Positions 1 through 4,956 of a stretch of DNA of 5,053 bases are shown piece by piece (position 1 is the first letter of the stretch; every line of letters begins with the position of its first letter). Source of the DNA: a bacterium (lineage in GTDB: Bacteria > CBDUZB01 > JAGLHV01); contig JAGLYT010000131.1 in NCBI GenBank assembly GCA_023132075.1, positions 1-5,053 on the forward strand, in the 5' to 3' direction. The translations under genes and the position numbers were made by a program. The notes below the pieces were generated by a model that saw only the letters and a list, made by a program, of their open reading frames with translations, did no database searches and was not told where the DNA came from.

Positions 1-114
1 AAATGGAAATGCCGTAATTGCGGATATGTCCACGAAGGAAAAGAATCGCCTCAACTGTGCCCGGCTTGTGCACATCCGCAAAGTTATTATGAATTACTTT
101 GCGAGAATTATTAA
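1..114 (+). CDS. Rubrerythrin, C-terminal rubredoxin-like domain (5' end outside window)
   Basis: Rubrerythrins are cytosolic non-haem iron proteins of anaerobes that reduce hydrogen peroxide to water. A four-helix di-iron domain does the chemistry and a C-terminal rubredoxin-like Fe(SCys)4 centre passes in electrons. Only the last 37 codons are visible, open from base 1 and ending in TAA at 112-114. The iron-binding pattern is complete: KWKCRNCGY supplies the first CxxC pair (residues 4 and 7 of the visible part) and LCPACAHP supplies the second (residues 20 and 23). The tail SYYELLCENY matches the usual rubrerythrin ending, where the domain closes with a Tyr/Phe-E-L segment. The di-iron domain should lie just upstream but is not in the window. 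A free-standing rubredoxin is less likely, because the spacing between the CxxC pairs (12 residues) is the short rubrerythrin type, whereas rubredoxin has about 29. An extra cysteine (visible residue 34) near the C terminus is not part of the iron site. Confidence 0.93.
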   Translation, partial: KWKCRNCGYVHEGKESPQLCPACAHPQSYYELLCENY

Positions 115-327
115 GATATCCATTCCTTAAAAGGCAAAGCACGAAAAAAAGATGAAAGAAAAGAAAAAAATGATTATCGATTAAGGGGATGTTTTTCATC
201 GGTAGAGTAAATAAAACAATGATTTATAGCATTACCTTTTGAATAGAGAAGATAAAAAAATAATTGTTTTGATTTCTTAAGATTTCAGAATACGCAAAAT
301 GTCCGGACGGTACAATTTAATTCAATG

Positions 328-372
328 AGACTCAGAGTCCTTTCAGTTATGTTGATAAAAACTCTGTAGTCT
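328..372. repeat. Bulged 11-bp stem-loop of unknown role
   Basis: AGACTCAGAGT (328-338) pairs with ACTCTGTAGTCT (361-372) in 11 Watson-Crick pairs with a single bulged T at 367 and a 22-nt loop. No T-run follows, so it is not a canonical terminator. A second, weaker pairing of CTCAG (378-382) with CTGAG (413-417) encloses the mini-hairpin CCCTTGAAGGG, giving the appearance of two adjacent stem-loops. I did not recognise a known riboswitch or small-RNA motif. The structure is visible directly; any function is inference. Confidence 0.5.
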
Positions 373-470
373 AAGGGCTCAGCACAAATTCCCTTGAAGG
401 GCATCGAAGGATCTGAGGTTTAATTCTCCTGTATCTTATTGCTCAAATGTTATCTGGGATAAATATTCGA

Positions 471-494
471 TTCCCCGCAGCAAGCTGCGGGGAA
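471..494. repeat. Perfect GC-rich palindrome, REP-like or terminator hairpin
   Basis: TTCCCCGCAG (471-480) and CTGCGGGGAA (485-494) are exact inverse complements around a CAAG tetraloop, giving a very stable 10-bp hairpin in an AT-rich setting. The downstream bases are GTTCATTTTAAACA and only then a run of seven T, so the U-tract is about 14 bases away. That is poor for a rho-independent terminator. A hairpin of this size and GC content in intergenic DNA resembles REP-type palindromes mobilised by REP-associated tyrosine transposases. I recall very similar CCCCGCAGC/GCTGCGGGG palindromes from several environmental bacteria but could not verify this. No transposase is present in the window. 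Confidence 0.6.
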
Positions 495-591
495 GTTCAT
501 TTTAAACATTTTTTTACAGAGCGAATAATATCATCCTTGTATTATCTTCCAATTTTTTGCGATGACTATTAAATTTAAAAACATTTCTCTA

Positions 592-620
592 TTGAAAACA
601 ATAATAAAAACTTATATAAT
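592..620 (+). promoter_or_regulatory. Near-consensus sigma70-type promoter
   Basis: TTGAAA (592-597, five of six matches to TTGACA) is followed after exactly 17 bases by TATAAT (615-620, perfect -10 box). The expected start of transcription is near 626-628, which would leave a leader of about 30 bases before the small ORF at 656. It is the best promoter in the window and probably drives the small ORF and the oxidoreductase at 815 together. An AT-rich background raises the chance of a random match, but the joint fit of both boxes and the spacing is unusually good. Confidence 0.7.
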
Positions 621-655
621 ACGCTATATTTTTTGAAAGAGAGGAAAATTCAATT

Positions 656-730
656 ATGATGATAATTATAGTATTAATATTAATCGTTGGTGGAATTATT
701 TTGTTATTACGGCAAAAAAACAATAAGTGA
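656..730 (+). CDS. Possible 24-residue single-span membrane peptide
   Basis: A 25-codon ORF (with TGA at 728-730) starts about 30 bases after the predicted transcription start and has an upstream purine-rich site, GAGAGGA (639-645), ten bases before the ATG. The product begins MMIIIVLILIVGGIILLL, an uninterrupted hydrophobic stretch of about 18 residues, and ends RQKNNK. This is the typical layout of a bacterial small membrane protein with its basic tail in the cytoplasm (positive-inside rule). A second ATG directly follows the first (659). It lies 84 bases before the flavoprotein gene and probably shares its transcript, so it could be a membrane partner of that enzyme or a leader peptide. 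I recognise no family. AT-rich DNA readily yields chance hydrophobic ORFs because Ile, Leu and Val codons are T-rich, so the promoter and ribosome site are the main support. Confidence 0.45.
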   Translation: MMIIIVLILIVGGIILLLRQKNNK

Positions 731-753
731 ATATTTCAATAAATAATATTATA

Positions 754-775
754 ATGGAAAAAGTCGTTTTTCTAT
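754..775. repeat. Small AT-rich inverted repeat upstream of the oxidoreductase
   Basis: GAAAAA (757-762) and TTTTTC (767-772) are exact inverse complements around GTCG, and the stem extends outward through a G-T wobble and two A-T pairs. It sits between the small ORF and the ribosome site of the oxidoreductase and is flanked on both sides by TATAAT (750-755 and 773-778). The stem is weak, almost all A-T, and has no following T-run; it could be a regulator site or a chance structure. Confidence 0.3.
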
Positions 776-814
776 AATAGTTAATATTAAATTAATAAAG
801 GGAGGAAGTTGTAA

Positions 815-2161
815 ATGAAGAAAGAAACAGATGTTTTAGTGTTAGGAGGAGGGCCTGCCGGAATAATAAGTGCGGTTACTGCACGAAAATATTATCCCAA
901 CAAAAAAATTTCCCTGATCAAAAGTATAGAGAAGGGGGTTATTCCCTGTGGTATTCCATATATGTTTTCCTCCCTAAAAAATCCGGAGGAAAACAAATTA
1001 GGAAATGCTGCATTGGAAAAGAATAATATTGAATTATTTATAGATGAAGCGGTTCAGATAGAACGCAAAGAAAAAGTTGTTACTACTAAAAATAAGGATA
1101 CCTATCATTATGAAAAATTAATTTTAGCGATTGGCTCAGACCCAATTGTGCCGCCTATTCCCGGTATTGATAAAAAGGGTATTTATCCTGTGTACAAAGA
1201 AATGGGTTATCTTAAGGATGCTGTAGCAACTTTTAAAAAAGCAAAAAATGTTTTGGTATTAGGAGGAGGATTTATTGGCGTGGAATTTGCCGATGAGCTT
1301 GCCAAAATAGATGGGCATAATGTGTATTTAGTTGAAATGTTGCCGGATTTATTAGCTAATTCTTTCGATAGCGAATTTTCCCGGTTAGTAGAGGAAAAAT
1401 TAAAAACAAACGGTGTTAAAGTATTGACTAATGTTAAGGTAGAAAGTTTCTCAGGTAATGATGCCGTGGAAAAAGTTAAATTTTCTAATGGTCAGGAGAT
1501 AGCAATTGATTGTGTTGTTTTAGGCATTGGGGCGTTTCCTAATACAAAAATAGCTAAAGAATCAGGATTAAAATTAGGTATGGGTAAAGGAATATGGGTA
1601 GATGAATATATGAGAACGGTTGATCCGGATGTTTTTGCAGTAGGAGATTGTGCAGGGAAAAGAGATTTTTTTACGCGCAAAGATGCGCCGGTAATGCTTG
1701 CCTCCACTGCAACAGCAGAAGCCAGAATAGCCGGATCAAATCTTTATCAGTTAAAAGTCGTCCGTGAAATTAAAGGAATAATTGCAATATATTCAACCTA
1801 TGTTAATGGTTTAGCTTTGGCTTCAGCCGGCCTCACCGAAAATAATGCAAAGAAAGAAGGTTTTGAAATTGTGGTAGGTGTTGCTAATAGTGTGGATAAA
1901 CATCCCGTTACGATGCCTGGCGCACATGAATTAAAAGTTAAATTAATTTTTTCAAAACAGTCCGGGATTTTAATGGGTGGGCAAGTTGCCGGGGGAATAT
2001 CATGTGGGGAAGTGATTAATATTATTGGGGTAGCAATACAGAAAATGATTTCTTTAACCGAATTGGAAACTTTACAACTGGCTACTCATCCTTGTTTAAC
2101 AAGTGCCCCGACGACATATCCGCTGGTATTAGCTGCTCATGATGCAGTAGGTAAAATTTAA
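815..2161 (+). CDS. FAD-dependent pyridine nucleotide-disulfide oxidoreductase (CoA-disulfide reductase / NADH oxidase type)
   Basis: A complete 448-residue cytosolic flavoprotein, the usual length for the single-cysteine branch of this superfamily (CoA-disulfide reductase, NADH oxidase, NADH peroxidase, polysulfide reductase). Domain order: FAD-binding Rossmann motif GGGPAG (11-16); redox cysteine C45 in PCGIPY (44-49); the linker motif LAIGSDPIVPPIPG (104-117); NAD-binding motif GGGFIGVEFADEL (150-162), with E174 at the end of the second strand suggesting NADH rather than NADPH; and the second FAD motif DVFAVGDCA (272-280) with D278. A C-terminal dimerisation domain follows (about 310-448) with H425-P426. 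The PCGIPY form resembles CoA-disulfide reductase/NADH oxidases of archaea such as Pyrococcus. There is no C-terminal rhodanese domain. The start is supported by a strong AAGGGAGGA site (798-806) and by the motif lying close to the N terminus. Which reaction it catalyses (CoA disulfide, persulfide, or oxygen reduction, or electron supply to rubrerythrin) cannot be told from sequence alone. Confidence 0.93.
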   Translation: MKKETDVLVLGGGPAGIISAVTARKYYPNKKISLIKSIEKGVIPCGIPYMFSSLKNPEENKLGNAALEKNNIELFIDEAVQIERKEKVVTTKNKDTYHYEKLILAIGSDPIVPPIPGIDKKGIYPVYKEMGYLKDAVATFKKAKNVLVLGGGFIGVEFADELAKIDGHNVYLVEMLPDLLANSFDSEFSRLVEEKLKTNGVKVLTNVKVESFSGNDAVEKVKFSNGQEIAIDCVVLGIGAFPNTKIAKESGLKLGMGKGIWVDEYMRTVDPDVFAVGDCAGKRDFFTRKDAPVMLASTATAEARIAGSNLYQLKVVREIKGIIAIYSTYVNGLALASAGLTENNAKKEGFEIVVGVANSVDKHPVTMPGAHELKVKLIFSKQSGILMGGQVAGGISCGEVINIIGVAIQKMISLTELETLQLATHPCLTSAPTTYPLVLAAHDAVGKI

Positions 2162-2175
2162 CCGGCATAAAGATA

Positions 2176-2199
2176 AAATTTGTTGCCGACAAACAATTT
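2176..2199. repeat. Imperfect inverted repeat after the oxidoreductase gene
   Basis: AAATTTGTTG (2176-2185) and CAAACAATTT (2190-2199) pair with eight of ten matches around a CCGA loop, 14 bases after the oxidoreductase stop codon. The following bases (GAATGGTTGCTTTTAG) contain only a short, interrupted T-run. It may contribute to transcript termination but lacks the GC-rich stem of a standard terminator. Confidence 0.25.
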
Positions 2200-2241
2200 G
2201 AATGGTTGCTTTTAGAGATTGTTTAAAAAAAATTTAAAAAT

Positions 2242-2326
2242 ATCATTGTGAGGTAAAATGGGAAAGCAATATTGTTGTTTTCCTGGGAGAAGAAGATTGT
2301 TATTTTCTTATAGGTTTGCAATGACA
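2242..2326. repeat. Degenerate copy of a CATTGYGAG-type dispersed intergenic repeat
   Basis: The left part, ATCATTGTGAGG followed by GGGAAAGCAAT, and the right end, TTTGCAATGACAC, carry inverted TCATTG/CAATGA termini about 75 bases apart. From general knowledge, many bacterial genomes carry short non-coding elements with ends like GTCATTGCGAGG...GAAGCAATC and ...CGCAATGAC. When translated by accident these give peptides with HCE near the start and AMTQ near the end. Here one frame reads HCEVKWE and another reads FAMTQV, matching both signatures. The copy is diverged, which suggests an old insertion. The family assignment rests on memory and has not been checked. Confidence 0.45.
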
Positions 2327-2377
2327 CAGGTGAAGCGGGTTAAAAATATTTTGTATAACTTTAATCGTTTTTTATGA
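2258..2377 (+). CDS. Doubtful 39-residue basic ORF overlapping the next gene
   Basis: The ORF starts at an ATG four bases after GAGG (2250-2253) and stops at TGA (2375-2377), whose last two codon-overlap bases form ATGA with the start at 2374. Such an overlap usually indicates translational coupling, and the downstream start has no good ribosome site of its own. The product is rich in Arg and Lys with two adjacent cysteines (QYCCFPGRRRLLFSYRF) and has no recognisable domain. Against it, the ORF lies almost entirely on a degenerate dispersed repeat, and its AMTQ segment is a hallmark of spurious proteins read from such repeats. I lean towards a non-coding or only incidentally translated frame. 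Confidence 0.22.
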   Translation: MGKQYCCFPGRRRLLFSYRFAMTQVKRVKNILYNFNRFL

Positions 2378-2916
2378 AAAGAGGGAAAATGAAATTTTTA
2401 AAATTTATGTTCGGTATGATAATTTGTTTATTAATTTTCGGTATGTTTGTTTTACCCAAAAGCAGGCAAATTGTTGCACAGGAGAAAATCTTAGATATTG
2501 ATGCATCTAAAAAAATCGACGAAATATTAGATTGGTTTCGGGATGTTTATTTAGAGAAGCAGATTAAAATAGAGGAGGCTTTTAAAAAAATAAAGGACCA
2601 CTCTCCGGACAAAAAAGATAAAGTAAAAAACAAAAAAGAGATGGAATCAATTTTAACTAACAAAGAATTAGTGAAATTAAATAAATTAACATGGGAATAT
2701 ACAAACATTAATGTTCCCAAAGCCTTAATTAAGATAGAAACTCTCTGTTTAAAACAAGAGGAAAAAATAGCAAAACTGGAATATTTGTTGGCAAAAGAAA
2801 AAGCAAAAAATTCCAGAAAAAGCATGACGGACCAGGTTAAAGAGAAAAAGGAATCATACAAAAAAGCAAAAAAAGAATATAAAGAATTTTTAAAAAAGGC
2901 AAGGTCGGCTGATTAA
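2374..2916 (+). CDS. Hypothetical lysine-rich coiled-coil protein with N-terminal membrane segment
   Basis: No family recognised. The 180-residue product has a basic N terminus (MKRGKMKFLK), one hydrophobic span (about residues 11-27) and then a long charged, helix-favouring region. The span is either an uncleaved anchor or a signal peptide; a possible cleavage site follows IVA (33-35) but lies rather far from the hydrophobic core, and there is no lipobox. Residues 36-75 and 115-175 look like coiled coil, dominated by Lys and Glu, separated by a Lys-rich loop (about 79-90) and a segment containing W107. The protein would face the periplasm or outside. The start is uncertain: ATG 2374 has no Shine-Dalgarno but overlaps the preceding ORF stop, while an in-frame ATG at 2389 (residue 6) has GAGGG only three bases upstream. 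It is more AT-rich than both neighbours. A structural or chaperone-like envelope role is possible but unsupported. Confidence 0.72.
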   Translation: MKRGKMKFLKFMFGMIICLLIFGMFVLPKSRQIVAQEKILDIDASKKIDEILDWFRDVYLEKQIKIEEAFKKIKDHSPDKKDKVKNKKEMESILTNKELVKLNKLTWEYTNINVPKALIKIETLCLKQEEKIAKLEYLLAKEKAKNSRKSMTDQVKEKKESYKKAKKEYKEFLKKARSAD

Positions 2917-2956
2917 GTAAAAGAATACATAGTGCAGAGGAAGATGCATTATTAAG

Positions 2957-3007
2957 ATGAGTAAAGCTTTGTTCCTTCCCCCGAATTTTCACATTATAAA
3001 TATATAA
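2957..3007 (+). CDS. Possible 16-codon leader ORF ahead of the ABC-F gene
   Basis: ATG at 2957 opens a frame for MSKALFLPPNFHIINI, ending in TAA at 3005-3007, 80 bases before the ABC-F start. The only ribosome-site candidate, GAGG at 2937-2940, is 16 bases upstream, which is too far for normal use. It is listed because several antibiotic-resistance ABC-F genes are controlled by short upstream ORFs that sense ribosome stalling, and this peptide contains a Pro-Pro pair, a known slow step in translation. It may equally be chance. Confidence 0.2.
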   Translation: MSKALFLPPNFHIINI

Positions 3008-3029
3008 TTCAGAGAGGAAATTATAGACA

Positions 3030-3062
3030 GGAACATCCCTGGCTGTTTGCAGAGATGGTTCT
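3030..3062 (+). promoter_or_regulatory. Stem-loop in the leader of the ABC-F gene
   Basis: GGAACATC (3030-3037) pairs with GATGGTTCT (3054-3062) with one bulged G and a G-T pair at the base. Inside, CTG (3043-3045) pairs with CAG (3050-3052) around TTTG. The structure ends three bases before AAAGGG (3065-3070), the only Shine-Dalgarno-like sequence before the ABC-F start, which is itself an unusual 17 bases from the ATG. CCCT (3037-3040) could alternatively pair with AGGG (3067-3070), so a switch that hides the ribosome site is conceivable. The pairing is visible; regulation is inference. Confidence 0.35.
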
Positions 3063-3087
3063 TTAAAGGGCTATATTAATTTTTATT

Positions 3088-4956
3088 ATGATTCAGATAT
3101 TAGGGCTTAGCAAATCATACGGAGAACAGGTGTTATTTAAAAATCTCAGTTTCTCCATTAATCGCGGAGACAAGATTGGCCTGGTAGGAAGAAACGGGGT
3201 AGGGAAGTCGACGTTGTTTGCTATGCTCCTCGATGATATTGAGCCGGATGACGGAAGCATTTTATTTCCCCGCAATTATCGTATCGGACATGTTAAACAA
3301 TACATCAATTTTACGCAGTCAACTGCACTGGAAGAGGGTTGCCTTGGCCTTCAGGATGAAGAAAAACATAATCATTGGAAGGTAGAAAAAGTGCTTAGCG
3401 GGTTAGGGTTTAATAAAGACGATTTATCTAAACATCCGTCAGTTTTTTCCGGCGGCTATCAAATACGGCTTAATCTTGCTAAAGTGCTCGTTTCTTTTCC
3501 TGACCTTCTCCTGCTGGATGAGCCTAACAATTATCTTGATATTGTTGCCACCCGTTGGTTGACCGGATTTCTGAAGTCCTGGAAAACGGAGATTATGCTG
3601 ATTACCCACGATCGTAATTTTATGGACAATATTACTACTCACACAATGATTATTCACCGTAACACCGTCAAAAAAAATTCCGGAGATACTGCCAAGTTAT
3701 ACAACCAGATTGCACAAGAGGAAGAAATCCATGAGAAAACCCGTATTCGTGATGAGAAAGAGCGAAAGAAAACGGAATTGTTTATCCGGCGGTTTCGGGC
3801 TAAGGCGCGGCTGGGAGGAATGGTTCAGTCCCGGATAAAAACTCTTCAAAAACGGGAGAAACAGGATAAACTGAAAAAAATAGATAATCTCGAGTTTACC
3901 TTTAACACTGCCCCTTTTCCTGCAGCACAGATGATGCAGGCATACAACATCGGTTTTAGTTATGACCAAAACGAAGCCAACCTAATTGATGATTTTTCTA
4001 TCTCGTTAGGTAAACGGGAACGGATTTGCGTAATTGGAAGAAACGGACGGGGTAAATCCACATTACTGCGGATTCTTGCCGGTGAGCTGAAGTCGCAATT
4101 GGGAAATATCAAAATGCATGCCGCGGTGAAGATTGGTTATTTTGGACAATCAAATATTGCCAGGCTGAGGGAAAATAAGACGGTGTTGGAGGAAGTTGGG
4201 GAAGGTAATCCCAATTCGCTTCCTCAGAATGTACGCAATATTTGTGGTGCGATGATGTTTAGCGGTGATGATGCCCTGAAAAAAATAAAACTACTTTCCG
4301 GCGGAGAAAAAAGCAGGGTGCTTTTAGGCCGATTGTTGATGAGTCCTTCAAACCTGCTCTTGCTGGATGAGCCAACGAACCATTTGGATATGGAATCTTG
4401 CGATGCCTTGTTGGAATCAATAGACAATTTTGACGGTTCTCTGGTTATTGTTTCTCATAACGAGATGATCTTGAATGCTATAGCCAATCGTTTTATTATA
4501 TTTGACCGGGGGCGTGTTACGGTTTTTGACGGAACGTATGGGGAGTTTCTCCAGAAAATTGGCTGGCAGGATGAGGAAGGAGAATATCGAAAACAGAAAA
4601 AGAAAAATGTGGTTGCTGTTGATAGGAAAGCTTTGAAAAAAATGAAGGGGAAACTTATTCAGGATCGCAGCCAGATCCTCAACCCGCTTGGATTACGAAT
4701 AAAAGAGTTAGAAAGAGTTATAGCCGGAAAAGAGAAAGAAATGCATCAGACCACTGCTTTTCTGGTAAAAGCGTCTACAAAGGGTGATGTGTCAGCTATC
4801 ACAGAGCTGTCCCAAAAACATCACGAATTGCGTTCGCATATTGATTCGCTATATGGTCAGATGGAAGAATCTCTTTCAAAATATGAAAAGAAATGCGAGT
4901 ATTATAAACAGCGGCTTGCCGAATTTGATACGGAAAAACAGAAAGACAGCCCATAG
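3088..4956 (+). CDS. ABC-F family ATPase (ribosome-associated, not a transporter)
   Basis: ABC-F proteins have two ATP-binding domains and no membrane part; they bind the ribosomal E site and reshape the peptidyl-transferase centre to relieve stalled translation or, in some branches, protect against antibiotics. Domain 1: Y11 stacking residue, Walker A GRNGVGKST (34-42), signature SGGYQ (121-125), Walker B LLLLDEP (140-146), H174. A charged helical linker follows, with the typical FIRRFRAKAR...QSRIKTLQK pattern (232-255), the arm that contacts P-site tRNA. Domain 2: Walker A GRNGRGKST (317-325), signature LSGGEKSR (403-410), LLLLDEPTNHLDM (423-435), H457. Residues about 500-622 form a Lys/Glu-rich coiled-coil tail, similar in layout to Uup/YheS-like housekeeping members; total length 622 is normal. 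Domain 1 has NNYLD (147-151) where TNHLD is usual. The ATG start fits the family N terminus (MIQILGLSKSYG), although its ribosome site is weak. Richer in GC than the preceding genes. The exact subfamily is not determined. Confidence 0.93.
   Translation: MIQILGLSKSYGEQVLFKNLSFSINRGDKIGLVGRNGVGKSTLFAMLLDDIEPDDGSILFPRNYRIGHVKQYINFTQSTALEEGCLGLQDEEKHNHWKVEKVLSGLGFNKDDLSKHPSVFSGGYQIRLNLAKVLVSFPDLLLLDEPNNYLDIVATRWLTGFLKSWKTEIMLITHDRNFMDNITTHTMIIHRNTVKKNSGDTAKLYNQIAQEEEIHEKTRIRDEKERKKTELFIRRFRAKARLGGMVQSRIKTLQKREKQDKLKKIDNLEFTFNTAPFPAAQMMQAYNIGFSYDQNEANLIDDFSISLGKRERICVIGRNGRGKSTLLRILAGELKSQLGNIKMHAAVKIGYFGQSNIARLRENKTVLEEVGEGNPNSLPQNVRNICGAMMFSGDDALKKIKLLSGGEKSRVLLGRLLMSPSNLLLLDEPTNHLDMESCDALLESIDNFDGSLVIVSHNEMILNAIANRFIIFDRGRVTVFDGTYGEFLQKIGWQDEEGEYRKQKKKNVVAVDRKALKKMKGKLIQDRSQILNPLGLRIKELERVIAGKEKEMHQTTAFLVKASTKGDVSAITELSQKHHELRSHIDSLYGQMEESLSKYEKKCEYYKQRLAEFDTEKQKDSP

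Larger units (their letters stand above)
115..591. other. Long intergenic region without a supported gene
   Basis: About 480 bases with stops in all frames and no ORF with a convincing ribosome site. The first part (115-300) is very A-rich with small weak hairpins: GATG-TTTTT-CATC at 188-200, and the arms GATGAAA (151-157) and TTTCATC (194-200). No clear rho-independent terminator for the rubrerythrin gene is visible. From 301 onwards the composition becomes more GC-rich and several inverted repeats appear: the 8-bp palindrome GTCCGGAC (301-308), a bulged 11-bp stem (328-372), CCCT-TGA-AGGG (391-401), and the perfect palindrome at 471-494. Bases 495-591 are again AT-rich, with a T7 run within 509-516. 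The structured part could be a small RNA or a dead mobile-element remnant; the sequence does not decide between them. Confidence 0.6.

Noticed and set aside
325-369. 14-codon ORF MRLRVLSVMLIKTL
   Set aside because: No ribosome site upstream and it overlaps the hairpin arms; too short and unsupported.
301-460. Known riboswitch (TPP, SAM, cobalamin, c-di-GMP, fluoride) in the long gap
   Set aside because: The conserved core sequences of these classes were looked for by eye and not found.
727-755. Second promoter candidate, GTGAAT-17-TATAAT, between the small ORF and the oxidoreductase
   Set aside because: The -10 box is perfect but the -35 box matches only three of six bases and the region is almost pure A/T, so a chance match is likely.
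1492-1707. Minus-strand ORF of 71 codons inside the oxidoreductase
   Set aside because: It lies wholly antisense to the region encoding conserved flavoprotein motifs, and no ribosome site or domain was seen; it is a shadow frame.
2352-2359. TGTATAAC as an extended -10 for the 180-residue gene
   Set aside because: The TG lacks the required spacer base before the -10 box, no good -35 is present, and the start would leave only a few bases of leader.
2547-2861. Minus-strand ORF of 104 codons, Phe/Ser-rich
   Set aside because: Its composition is what the complement of a Lys/Glu-rich coding region produces (TTT and TTC from AAA and GAA); it is a shadow of the 180-residue gene.
2995-3008. TATAAA and TATAAT boxes upstream of the ABC-F gene
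   Set aside because: No acceptable -35 sequence lies 16-18 bases upstream of either box, so no promoter is claimed.
3697-3969. Minus-strand ORF of 90 codons inside the ABC-F gene
   Set aside because: Antisense to the conserved linker of the ABC-F protein, with no independent support.
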